Positions 35,641 through 46,545 of a stretch of DNA of 64,000 nt are shown in pieces. The notes beneath the pieces are model-generated. The model worked only from the letters and a program-made list of their open reading frames with translations, was not told the DNA's origin and did no database searches. A program made the position numbers and the translations under genes. Each line of letters begins with the position of its first letter. Position 1 is the stretch's first letter. Source of the DNA: Aphrophora alni (taxonomy: Eukaryota > Arthropoda > Insecta > Hemiptera > Aphrophoridae); the NCBI GenBank assembly GCA_963513935.1, contig OY740768.1, positions 66,204,231-66,268,230 on the forward strand, written 5' to 3'.

Positions 35641-38346
35641 TTACAGTGCGATGGAGCAGGGTCGGCGAGAGTTCAGAAGCTGGATGTCAGCCTGAAATGC
35701 GGTGCGTTGGACAATCTTGATAATAGCTTCCTCAGCAGTGTTCAATTCTGCGATTGTAAGGAAACCAGACTGTTTGGATTTATTCCTGCAATTATGAGCG
35801 AAGCGTTGAACGTAGGCGACAATGCGATTGAGCGTAGTCCAATTGGAAAATGTAGACAAGAGGTCCCATTCGTGACTGGTAGAAGCGATGCCTACGTGAA
35901 GCGGATTTGTGCGGGTTTCGGGCAGAATGTCCAACACCTGCGCAGGTGTATTAGGCCATTCATGGACCGGAAGCGAAATCCACGGCGGACCTGACCACCA
36001 CAAGGGGTGAGTCACGAGAGACGAACAAGAAATGGGACGCGTGGCACAATCAGCAGGATTGTGACATGAATCAACATGGAACCAATGTTCAGGAGTTACC
36101 CACTCCTGAATTTGAGTGACCCTGTTGGCAATATAAACCTTTAGCTTGTATGATGGACTTTTAATCCAGGCGAGAGCGACGGATGAGTCAGAGTAACAGC
36201 GGATTTGCTCGATTTGATAATGCGGAGTGATAAGCGAAACAGCGTGTGCCATGAGGTTGGCGAGTAAATGAGCAGCGCATAGTTCCAGACGAGGAAGCGA
36301 TATACGCTTGAGCGGTGCAACCTTGGACTTAGCGAGTAACAGCGTTATATGTATATTATAGTCCTTATCAATCGTGCGTACATAAATAACAGCAGCATAA
36401 CCTTGTTCAGAGGCGTCTCCAAAGCCAAGAAGTTGTATTGTTTTAGCGTCGTGAAGTCGTGCATAGCGTGGAATTCGTATGTCTCTCAAGGTAGGCATGT
36501 CCTCAACAAACGTTTGCCACGTATTAACCATATGATCGGGCAATGGGTCATCCCAATCAAGACCAAGAGTCCATAGTACTTGGATGATACTTTTTGCGTG
36601 AAACATTATTGGCGCTAACCAACCACATGGGTCATAAAGATGAGCAATGACTGAGAGAATTGCGCGTTTAGTGTAAATAGGTTCGACTTCCTTAATTGTG
36701 TAGGAAAACATATCAGTAGATGGTGTCCATTTTAAACCTAAGATTGACACTAAAGGTTGATCGTCAGATTTAAAGTACAGCGGGGTTTCAAGATGATCTT
36801 CAGGAACAGCGTTTAATAGCTCTGTAGCGTTTGAGGTCCATTTCCTAAGTTCAAATTGACCTTTGGAGAGCAGTTGAATCAATTGTGATTGTAGGTTTAA
36901 AGCTGAAGCGACATCATGTGACCCGGTGACAATGTCATCAACATAAATGTTGGTTTTAAGAACATTAGCGGCCAGCGGAAATTCATGACCATGGTCGTCT
37001 GCGAGTTGATTTAAAGTGCGTATGGCGAGAAATGGAGCAGATTTCACCCCATATGTAACTGTAGTTAATTTATAAGTTGAAATAGGCTGCGATTTATTAT
37101 CACGCCACAAAATTAATTGGTAATTTTGATCAGCGGAAGCAAGTTTTATTTGCCTATACATCTGGCGTATATCACACGAGAATACGATATTGTATCGGCG
37201 AAAATGGAAAATAACATCGCATATGTTTGCTTGTAGCTTTGCACCACAATATAGCGTATCGTTTAGAGACATTCCGTTGCTGGTTTTTGCGCTTGCGTCA
37301 AATACAACTCTGAGTTTAGTAGTTGAACTCGATTCTTTAGTTACCGCATGATGTGGTAAGAAATAGTGATTAGGCGGAAGATCAGGTTCCGTATACATCT
37401 GCATATGACCGGAAGAAAGATAGTCACACATGAAAGCAGAATAAGCGATTTTCAAATTTGAATTTTTGCTGCAAGAATTTTCCAAATTTAGAAAACGACG
37501 TTTAGCCTGGTCAAAAGAGTTACCAAGAAGAATGTTCTTATCAATAAATGGCAGAGCCACTTCATAGCGACCGTCCGAGAGACGGCTCATATTGTTTATG
37601 TACGATGATTCACAATCTAACTCATCTTTGGTGTTTTGATTTACCACTGGTGGTTCCTCAAGTGACCAAAATTGCTGCAAAACATGATTTAAGCGTGTGG
37701 TGTCACAAACAAACAAAGAAATAGAATTTTTAACGACGAAATTAGTACGAACTGGACCGACAAGAACATAACCGAACACAGTATCGATGGCAGTAGGCAG
37801 ATGTTCGCCTAAATTAATTTTATGACCTGTTATGATCTGGCCATAAATGTCAGCACCGATCAACATTTCAATTTTTTTAGGACAATTAAATTTCGGATCG
37901 GCTAGTTGAATATGTCTAAGCTTGTTTTGAATTTCACAAGATGGCGTCCATTGCGGTAGTTCGGAGGCTATATGGTCTAGGACAATGATGTTATGTGTAC
38001 CTTCCAAAACACGTCCGTCCAAAGAGCCTAAAGTTAATTTAACAAATCCTTTAATGCGTGTGGAAACATTGGAGATTCCCTGTAGGCTTAAAACTGTAGG
38101 TTGAATTTTCAGGCCTAAGTCCAAAGCACACTGCGTGGTTATGAGGGAGGTTTGACTCCCTGAGTCCAAAATAGCCGTAGCTATGCATGATTTACTAGAA
38201 TTTGGATTAAGTACTAATTTAGTGGTCCCTAAAATAGTAATTAATCCGTTAGAGCGAATAGCGAGGTTAGGCCTAGTGGATAGGCTGGTTATCTTTTGCG
38301 AGTGATCGTGTCCATTGAAGCGATGCGATTTTTGCGGGCCTTTTAG
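35641..38346 (-). CDS. pol: Pol segment: aspartic protease, reverse transcriptase, RNase H
   Basis: Open from the codon after the gag stop down to the TAA at 35641. The aspartic protease motif is DSGSQTSL (encoded just below 38167). Counting from that D as residue 2, the reverse transcriptase holds DIRQMY (D333) and YVDD (409-412), giving the three catalytic aspartates. RNase H-like signatures follow: GFGDAS (D585), LPRLEL (E629), YSDSS (D661) and NPADCATR (D707). The order and motifs are those of the BEL/Pao pol, including the peptidase A17-type region. No ATG opens the segment in a gag-independent way. It lies in the same frame as gag (offset 1446 bases, a multiple of three), so expression would depend on readthrough of the gag TGA. 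The protein ends early, before integrase, at TAA. Confidence 0.9.
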   Translation of the reverse strand, partial: LKGPQKSHRFNGHDHSQKITSLSTRPNLAIRSNGLITILGTTKLVLNPNSSKSCIATAILDSGSQTSLITTQCALDLGLKIQPTVLSLQGISNVSTRIKGFVKLTLGSLDGRVLEGTHNIIVLDHIASELPQWTPSCEIQNKLRHIQLADPKFNCPKKIEMLIGADIYGQIITGHKINLGEHLPTAIDTVFGYVLVGPVRTNFVVKNSISLFVCDTTRLNHVLQQFWSLEEPPVVNQNTKDELDCESSYINNMSRLSDGRYEVALPFIDKNILLGNSFDQAKRRFLNLENSCSKNSNLKIAYSAFMCDYLSSGHMQMYTEPDLPPNHYFLPHHAVTKESSSTTKLRVVFDASAKTSNGMSLNDTLYCGAKLQANICDVIFHFRRYNIVFSCDIRQMYRQIKLASADQNYQLILWRDNKSQPISTYKLTTVTYGVKSAPFLAIRTLNQLADDHGHEFPLAANVLKTNIYVDDIVTGSHDVASALNLQSQLIQLLSKGQFELRKWTSNATELLNAVPEDHLETPLYFKSDDQPLVSILGLKWTPSTDMFSYTIKEVEPIYTKRAILSVIAHLYDPCGWLAPIMFHAKSIIQVLWTLGLDWDDPLPDHMVNTWQTFVEDMPTLRDIRIPRYARLHDAKTIQLLGFGDASEQGYAAVIYVRTIDKDYNIHITLLLAKSKVAPLKRISLPRLELCAAHLLANLMAHAVSLITPHYQIEQIRCYSDSSVALAWIKSPSYKLKVYIANRVTQIQEWVTPEHWFHVDSCHNPADCATRPISCSSLVTHPLWWSGPPWISLPVHEWPNTPAQVLDILPETRTNPLHVGIASTSHEWDLLSTFSNWTTLNRIVAYVQRFAHNCRNKSKQSGFLTIAELNTAEEAIIKIVQRTAFQADIQLLNSRRPCSIAL

Positions 38347-38349
38347 TCA
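38344..38349 (-). promoter_or_regulatory. In-frame TGA-CTA at the gag/pol junction, candidate stop readthrough site
   Basis: On the element strand gag ends TCA-CAA-TCA-TGA and continues, in the same frame and fully open, CTA-AAA-GGC. TGA followed by CTA is the best-known leaky stop context in viral and animal mRNAs. A retroelement needs more Gag than Gag-Pol, and many use readthrough or frameshifting for that ratio. Alternatively the TGA is a private nonsense mutation, since most BEL elements encode Gag-Pol as one frame. Two ATGs near the junction lead only to a short, out-of-frame peptide of 25 codons. Confidence 0.5.
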
Positions 38350-39615
38350 TGATTGTGACGCAGGCGACTCCTGTTGTATTTTAATGTGCAACAAGGTATG
38401 GTGCTTAGCGCTGCATAACTTGCACACACTTTGTGATTTACAGCGTGATACAGTATGCATGTGACTTAAACAATTAACACAAAAGCGTTGCGATTTTATA
38501 AAATCAAATCGTTTGTTAGGCGATAGATTGTAATAAGTTTCACATTTGTAAATATTATGATCATTTTTCTGACAAAAATTACAGCTGCGTTGGTGTACAG
38601 TAGTTTGGTAAACCTGAGGTGTGATTTTAGGTTTTACGGGAACGTTGACTTTGGTATGCGTCAATTTCGGACAAGTAGATTTGTTGTCAACGGCAGTAGC
38701 GATAGTGGCGTCATCTAGACGAGTACACTCGCGTTTCAAAAAAGTAAACAATTCCCCAATTGTGGGCACCTTACGGTCTGTTGATCGTTGGTCTTCAAAT
38801 CGTTTACGGGATTCCTGATCCAGTTTCCTGAATAGGATGGTCAAGAGACCCAACTCATTAGAAATATCAAACTTTAGTACTTTTAGTGCCTGAGCATTTT
38901 CGGTAAAAGTGTCTAACATCTGTCTAATATTGTAAACAGAAGGTGAAACAATAGGTGGCATGTCAAGTATGTTTGATATATGAAAATTGACCAGGCATCG
39001 TGTGTTTTGATACCTGTCACACAGAGTATCCCACACAATGCGATAATTAGTAGAATTTAAAGGCAGACCCTTAACAATTTTTAATGGTTCACCAGATAAG
39101 ACTGAAACCAAATATGTGAATTTCTCCACGGCGGAAATTGACTCATTTTCATGGATAGTAGAATTAAACATGTGATAGAAAGTAGTCCAAAGCGACAGAT
39201 TACCATCAAAGGTAGGTAATGAAAGGCGTGGTAAGCGAATTGATGATTGTTTTGCATTGTCAATATCATGCGGAGCTGTGGGAGAATGTACAGTAGTGCT
39301 AGCAAGTTTATGTGGTATCAACACTTTAATTATTGATTTAATATTAATCGACAGGTCAGTTATTGCGTCTTGAGCGGCGAGAACCTTTTGCAACTGATCT
39401 TCTGTCGTGTTTTCATCTTCGACAACGCGCGCTATATAACCATCGAACTCGAGAATCTTCTTTGCGACAACCTCCGAATATTCTACGAGTTTGTATTCCC
39501 CAACAGTCGTTAACGGCTCAGTTTCAGCCTCACTAAGCGTGTGAACCGCTTCATAGATTTTCTCAAACTGCGCTTTAATTAGTGTTGATTGTCGTGAGAA
39601 TGCCGAAAATCGCAT
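38347..39615 (-). CDS. gag: Gag polyprotein of the BEL/Pao element
   Basis: 422 residues. The ATG at 39613-39615 is preceded in frame by a TGA six codons upstream, so the start is well defined. The N-terminal 100 residues are helical in character. Residues about 127-300 (LPRLSLPTFDG, then FxHMF...VEKFTYL...LSGEPLKIV) are the DUF1759-type capsid region of BEL/Pao Gag. The C-terminus has two perfect CCHC zinc knuckles of spacing C-x2-C-x4-H-x4-C (C345, C348, H353, C358; C379, C382, H387, C392), then a third C-x2-C-x4-H-x3-H finger at 398-410. Gag forms the particle and binds the RNA. The frame is undamaged, in keeping with a young insertion. Confidence 0.93.
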   Translation of the reverse strand: MRFSAFSRQSTLIKAQFEKIYEAVHTLSEAETEPLTTVGEYKLVEYSEVVAKKILEFDGYIARVVEDENTTEDQLQKVLAAQDAITDLSINIKSIIKVLIPHKLASTTVHSPTAPHDIDNAKQSSIRLPRLSLPTFDGNLSLWTTFYHMFNSTIHENESISAVEKFTYLVSVLSGEPLKIVKGLPLNSTNYRIVWDTLCDRYQNTRCLVNFHISNILDMPPIVSPSVYNIRQMLDTFTENAQALKVLKFDISNELGLLTILFRKLDQESRKRFEDQRSTDRKVPTIGELFTFLKRECTRLDDATIATAVDNKSTCPKLTHTKVNVPVKPKITPQVYQTTVHQRSCNFCQKNDHNIYKCETYYNLSPNKRFDFIKSQRFCVNCLSHMHTVSRCKSQSVCKLCSAKHHTLLHIKIQQESPASQS

Positions 39616-40336
39616 GATTGCATACAGTCAGTTTCAAAATGGCCGATGAATTTCCAATTAGCGAGTATTCTTGTTATGTATAAAAATAATAGCGGAAATT
39701 AATTGAATGTAATTATAATTAACGTGGATAGACAATTACTATTATTGCAACTGCAGTGATTTAATTAAATGTCAAAAATAAAATTATTGCATTCAGAACG
39801 TTACTTTTAATAGCATGCAGAATCGCATTTTGTTGATTTCGTTAGATTGTTTATCTGTTAAATTAGGCTAAGTAGATTTTGTTATACAGGTCTTAGTTAA
39901 TAAACAAGACCTAAGTAAATACAGATAAGTTGGCTGGACAGCTGTGCTTGAACAACAATGATACAGACTTTCTGTTTTCTGTCCAGTATTGCGATCCAAA
40001 TGTGGATATAGCGTAACAAAATGGCGAAACAAAATGGCTGCCACCGTTTTATAAAAATGTCTAAATCGAATGCAATTTTATTTAGAACTTGCAGAGCTTA
40101 ATTTAAGTCTGACACGAAATTAGGTTGTTTGAGTAATTCAATTTTACTTTAATAATTAACTGAGAATTTGGATAGTAGGCTATATTACTTTGTGAAGCTT
40201 AGGCCAATATGACTGATTTAGGCTACTGTGTGTTAGCGTTTAAAACAAAAAAAAGTTATTTTGTTTTAAATGATGATACACTCCTATAACGTAATACCCA
40301 AAACTGATATATATCCGGCCCGTATGGACCAAAAAC
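39616..40336 (-). other. Leader of the BEL/Pao element
   Basis: About 720 bp between the 5' LTR and the gag start on the - strand, with no long frame. It starts with the primer binding site. The packaging signal would be expected here but cannot be recognised by eye. On the + strand a short doubled block AAATGGCGAAACAAAATGGC occurs near 40019. Confidence 0.8.
40313..40331 (-). promoter_or_regulatory. Putative primer binding site, tRNA-Tyr-like
   Basis: Five bases inside the 5' LTR, the - strand begins TGGTCC and ends GCCGGAT. Those two blocks match the complement of a eukaryotic tRNA-Tyr 3' end. The middle six bases (ATACGG) replace an expected five and match poorly. The TGG that pairs with the tRNA CCA end is present. 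The identity of the primer is therefore tentative. Confidence 0.5.
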
Positions 40337-40778
40337 TGTAACGTAATTTTAACGCCTCTGGCAGCGCTGAACAAAAGGGGTGTAAATCTGTGTAAATGTT
40401 TTATTTGTTATTTTCCGGAGGACCTTTATTATAATATTAATTAAATAACAGACACTGAAATAATTAAGTGAATGTTGATCTTACCTTGAGGTATGATATT
40501 AGGATGATTCCTGGCCAGGACTGGTCTGCAGAGCTGGAAGTAAAAGATCACAAACACAAATATTCAGTGTCCTTTTTAAAATAGAGTGGTGAATTGAAGG
40601 TTAAAGCGTAAAAAAAATATATAAGTAACAAGTTTTTTGTAACGCGCACACTTGACATTTGCAAAACAGCATCTGAGAAAACCTGCTCTATTATCGCATG
40701 AATCAGAAAAATGCGCACGCCGCCTCGTCAAGTGTGTAGCCTATAGGGTTTATGCAGGGGCCATATGAATACCAAACA
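40337..40778 (-). repeat. 5' LTR of the BEL/Pao element
   Basis: 442 bp. Read on the - strand it would carry the promoter: a TTATATATTTTTTTT box (about + strand 40612-40626) and downstream an AATAAA. It also contains CAAG-GTAAGAT (about 40476-40486), a perfect 5' splice-donor consensus that could allow spliced transcripts or influence host splicing on the antisense strand. Confidence 0.95.
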
Positions 40779-40815
40779 ATATATATATGAATATCATTGG
40801 AAACCAAATATTTTT

Positions 40816-41148
<333 letters not shown>

Positions 41149-44100
41149 CTTCTTTACCTCTTTTTCTTCCATACGAAATTAATTTCTTTTATAAAATACT
41201 TTTTTTAATTTGATTCTAATGAAAACCGTTCATATTCTCAAGAATAGTGTCGCTCTCAACAACATTTTACCCTACTTACTTCGATAATTTATTTACACGA
41301 AAAAATAAAAAGTATATTCTTGAATTACACTCCTGTTTGTTTATACTGCTATGCACTAAATTATACAATTATTATTTACCTTATCGAGCAATTAAAAAAT
41401 ATGTAGCCTATATAACATTCTGTCGCTCGTAATTTGTGGGTTTATACAAAAAGCAAGTATTCAATCTTGAAATTATGTACAGAATATCATTACACACCTG
41501 TATTTAATGTATTTTACTGTTCACTATGATAAAAATAAAATAAAATTTATGACTTTAAATGTGCCATGAAAAACGACGCGTATATTTCTAATTTAAAATT
41601 TGCTTTACTCTTTTAATTGTTTATCGCAGTGTTTCTCAGTACATTAAAAACCTTATAAAAGTTAGCATGTTATTCTAGTGAATGATGAGTAATAGATAAG
41701 AACAGTTGCTCTTTAAAAATGGAACACATTATTATTACTATTTGTAACTTGACCTAAGTCATTTTGTCCAACAAAATTTCTCCACTACACTAAATATGAA
41801 TAATAGTTCCCTCAGAGTTCAAAGTTTTCTTCATATAAACATCCCAATACTCTGTTATCTTTAAACTTGTAGTCTACAGATCTGTTATACTTTAAATCTA
41901 TCTCCGTCTGGCTCTGCCTTGCTACCAAATAATTTTACGTCTACTGTTTGTAATGACTATGCATATTACAACGAGCCCTGACCTCCGGCGTCTCCGCCTT
42001 GCTTATTAAACAGTCAGAATCAATGTGACAGGATGTTTACAAGTGGCTGCTAACTGTTTTAATTACGTCACCCAAGATGGTCGACGGTATCAGACCTGAT
42101 CTGGAGACTTCGCCCACTCTATTGCAACGAAGGTGGTCTTTGGCTGCTCTTTCAACATGTTTTATTACTTTTATTGACTTTGGTTACAATTGTTTTATTG
42201 AGCAATGCTAAATTTATGTGTTCTTTGTACTTCGAATGCATTTAAGCAGTAAATGTAAAGTATTATTCCAAATGTTTGTTGAGCGGTAATTGCTCTGTTT
42301 ATTAGTTTGTCTCTTTATGTAATAGTATGAAACACTAGGACGTTGAGAAACTCGATGTCATCATAAAGTCCCATGCTCATCTATTTTTGTTAACTGTAAT
42401 AAAAAATTCAAACTTTGTAAATATGGTTTAACAATAGTAATTTTTGTAATAATAACTATTTACCCCTTCTCCTATAACTATAACCTTCCCCTCCTCCGCC
42501 TTCTATAAGAGCTGAAGGAAGTATACTAAAATAATATATTAAAAGTCGAAAAAGTAGAAATAGTACTTTATACATTATTTTTAAAATAGGTTTTGATAAA
42601 TATAGAAAAATAGTGAAAACAAAATAGTATTTCCGTTATGTCAATCCATAATGGTCATCGAACAATTTTAAAACAGAACTCTGAAAACGAATTTTTGATA
42701 AATTTAGCAGTTTGAAACACATTATTGTAATTTATGCTTGTCTGCACTATTTTAAGATGTACAATGATGTATTGGAAGTATGACCATAATTAGAAAGTTT
42801 TTAGTTTGATAAAAACTGCGCAGAAATAATATTCTATTTATGAGCATCCAGAACGTAAATTTAATTGACAAGGCTCAGACCATGGTTATCTACTGGAGTT
42901 TTCTTACTGTAAGTACTCTAAAATTTCTCTTTTCCCTCCGAAATAAAGCCTTAAGTATTACAATTAAAATTTATAACTTTATAAATTCTTTCTATCGTAA
43001 TAAATCTAAATTGTTATTGTGGCTTTCGAACTATCACTGTAAATCTTAACGCCACAAGGAGCATTAATGCTCCAAAATGTGTGTACTAAAAATATTTACG
43101 TCTTATATAAAAAAAACTGTTGTAGAATTTTCTTTTTAAATTTGACAGGTCGCATTTTAGACTGGATAACCAGATTTTGTTTTTATTTAATTTTTATTTT
43201 TTTTTAATTACACAATTGTTTTGTAATCGTCAAGAGCTTTAAGAATATCTATCACATAACCCCCCCCCCCCTATACTAATAGAGATGCTCGAATTAATCA
43301 AAGCTCAGATTATTTACTCGTATTATTACAAAAATATAGGTGTTTTAGGGGGAAGAGACTATGTGACTACACACTATATTATAGTTAAGATATGGAAAGA
43401 GACTCCCAAGTGTTACATAAACAGACTTGAAATATAATAACTTGTTTAATTATTTAGATAATAATTCTTAATTATTTGTATAATTATTATAAATTTTATA
43501 TTACAAGTCAATTTGAAAGCTTCTATTTACTTAATTTGGATGTACGAATGTTGCTAATAGATCACTTTTATCAAATTTAACATTTCATTTCATATATTCA
43601 CCTTTTGTGGTGACTTATTCAAACTACCCATTCTAAAACTCTAACCAACATATTATTTGTATTAAAGTCGTGACAAAGAGATATATTCATCACTACTGAT
43701 AAATGTAATAATGTAAACGAGACATCTTTGATCACGCTAAAAACTAGATGATTTGTTGTTGTAAAGTAAATAATACCAACGTCTTTCAAGATTCGTGAAT
43801 TTTGTGATAGGTACAATATGATTATTTTGGAGCGTTTAGAAATTAATTTTTTTTTGTTAGCTTGAGGTAATTTATTATTTCACTGTTTGAAAATATAATG
43901 CAAGTACTGTATAATAGTATTGTAATTTCTTACTTTCCTAACTATTTTTTCTCTTTGTTTTTTCCCTCATTTTTAAAACTTACTCCTTTCTTTTAGATTG
44001 TATAACCATAAAATAATTCCAATTAAAAATTATAAATTTACCAATAACATATTAAATTTAATATAACATTAGTATAGACCTAAATCCTAGGAAACGATTT

Positions 44101-44399
44101 TGTAGTCAATTTATTATTATTTAAATTATAACATACAATTATTCTAAATTTTACTTCAAATACCGTTTTAAACTAAACATATTATTTTCGTACAAAAACA
44201 AAAAACCAAATTATGTTTGGGTATTATATAATGCAAAATAGAGTTTTCTAACTTTTGTATTTTTCTAGATAGTAGAAATTTGAATTTTAAGAATCTGAAT
44301 TAAAGTTCAGTCTGCTATTTTATTCTCTTTATTTATTTGACGTCTCCAAGCGATGTTTGTATTGACAAGTAGACTATTTATTTATAATATATGTTAATT

Positions 44400-44444
<45 letters not shown>

Positions 44445-45366
44445 TTTATTTATTGAGACACATCTCCATCAATTACTTAAGGGAAACTGTGACACAACAG
44501 CTTGAAAAACTATAAAACTCGTGAGATATTTAAAATTTAAAACAATATATTATATTATAACAAACCGACTAGTAGTAAAAGATTTATACTTGATAATTAA
44601 TAAAACAATAAAATCCATAATAATAAAAGAGAAGCCAGTCTTATGTTAACTCATTAGGAGATATTTAATAGTGACATAACAACGTACAACCGTTAAAATA
44701 CCGCCTCTAAACACAGCCCGACAACATTATGAACTGTAAAACAAAAGACCCTTGTTAAATTCTTCCAACGTTTTACAATCAAATAGAAATCACGTCTAAC
44801 AAGAAATCTAATACGACACTTCCCCTCTCGCCCCATATTGTCTTTGGTGAACCCTAAGAAGGTTTTTACTAAAAAAGATAGAAAATGGATTCGAATTAGC
44901 ATATAAATAATGAGAGGTAGGTGTGGGGCCTTTCACATCTCGGCCAATTAAAAGAGAGATTCTGTCAATCCTCATTATGGTCTTTGAGTATTGTGTTCAC
45001 GAAATGCCAGGTTCTATTATGGTTTTGGCTTCAACATGTGGTTAGAATCTATGTCAAAACGAGGCCATTATAATAGTTTGCTATAAATACACTTTCACAG
45101 TTGTTTTAGTATAAAATAAATGTAATAAAATATTCAATTTGAATTACAATAAGCTTTTAAGATCTGTAATGAATAATTAAATATAAAAACATCTTGCGTA
45201 TAAGATATGTAGGAAAGATTTGTAATGCCAATGAAAACTGTTTTGGTCTCCACTACTCTATACAAACACCAATGACGTTGCGTTTTCAATGTAGCACTTT
45301 TACGTTAGAATACTATGTTCCCACTTAAAAACTTTGTTGATTATGATTGAAATTTCGAAAAACGCT
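41149..45366. other. AT-rich non-coding stretch
   Basis: No gene supported. Contains a C run (about 43260-43271), a TA microsatellite at 44402-44441, and a GC-richer block at about 41940-42140 that lacks long frames and may be regulatory. Frames of up to 69 residues have no domain. Confidence 0.5.
44402..44441. repeat. TA microsatellite
   Basis: About 20 TA units, flanked by AT-rich sequence. Confidence 0.95.
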
Positions 45367-45770
45367 GTTAAGAAGAAATCATTTTCTCGACGTTTTCACT
45401 AATTTCTTCCTTTGAATTGTGTCACACGAAGCTCCAATTTTGAAAGTTTTCTTTTAAACCCAGATAAAACCAATCAACAATATTTGTAAAAGGGATTTGG
45501 AAATCTACTAATACCTATATAATGATACTTATTACTTTTCACCCGTAATTTATTCACGGTGAAAATTTAGAAATTAACACAAACCACGATTTTTATTGTA
45601 GTTTATGTTGTTAAAACTACCATGATATATTTTTGCAATAACTTTTACGAATTTGTGATTTCTACTGGAAAATATAGTCAGACCTCATTTGATACTAATA
45701 TTCCAGAATACGTGAAGTTTAGCAATAAAACAAAATTGGATTTAATTCCCTTATAGTTATACAACTTTAA
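45367..45770. repeat. Dispersed repeat family B, copy 2
   Basis: Direct, nearly gapless partner of 30883-31286 about 14.5 kb away. The sequences beyond both ends are unrelated, so these are two insertions or a dispersed duplicate, not part of a larger segmental duplication. Confidence 0.85.
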
Positions 45771-46496
45771 AAAAATATATGAAAGTATAAAATTATATAT
45801 GGCACAGAATTTTTAGTTTATGTAAAAACTCATTAAAAAAATATATATACTATTGTTGTTAATGTATATTCATAATAATTAAATACACTCTTATAAGTCA
45901 CTTATACTGGCTAAATTGTGTTAGAAAAATAAACAAACATCATATATTCTGTCATTAAAACTTCTCTCACAAAATAAATCGTTAAAAAACCACCTGTCTA
46001 TATTATTCACGGTTCAATGTATAATTTTTATTGACAGGATTAATGACAACGAAAATTCGCTAACGCTTGTAAATTGGAACGATTAAATGATTAAGAGGAT
46101 TTTAAAATAACCCCATAAAAATAAATATACCTGCTTATCATTGTCGATTGAACTAATATTAAATAATTATTGATGAATGAAGAGTACCAATATTTATTTA
46201 CCGAGAAGAGGCCGAAAAGAGAAAAATTTAAAAAAAATAAATAAATAAATAAAAAAATTCAAACTTAGTAGTAATTTACTTTCACTATCTGAACGCTTCT
46301 TAAAAAACAACAATATTAAGAAATAGGAACCTTCAAATGGGCAAAATGCCTTGAAGGCCCTAAATTTTCTCATTCTGATTGAATAAAACATATAGTTTAA
46401 AATGCTAAGTAGTTTGTAGTTTATAGTTCTAATAATCTTGTATACACTAACATTCTTTTGATCATTTGTTTTTTGTTTGACTGATCAATGTAAGTA

Positions 46497-46545
<49 letters not shown>

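Larger units (their letters stand above)
33821..40778 (-). mobile_element. BEL/Pao LTR retrotransposon, nearly complete
   Basis: A 6958-bp element on the - strand. LTRs begin TG and end CA when read on the element strand. The flanks ATATA at 33816-33820 and 40779-40783 fit the 5-bp duplication of this superfamily, though the site is an AT repeat, so this is weak by itself. Order on the - strand: 5' LTR, primer binding site, leader of about 720 bp, gag, protease, reverse transcriptase, RNase H, integrase with a C-terminal DUF5641-type domain, 3' LTR. No envelope-like frame is seen, and I see no clear polypurine tract before the 3' LTR. It is GC-richer than the host DNA. The LTRs differ by one substitution and two 1-bp indels, so insertion is recent. 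Two in-frame stops separate the three coding segments. Confidence 0.95.

Noticed and set aside
38325..38350. ATG overlapping the gag TGA (ATGA), as if pol restarted by termination-reinitiation
   Set aside because: That frame stops after 25 codons and is not the pol frame; pol is in the gag frame.
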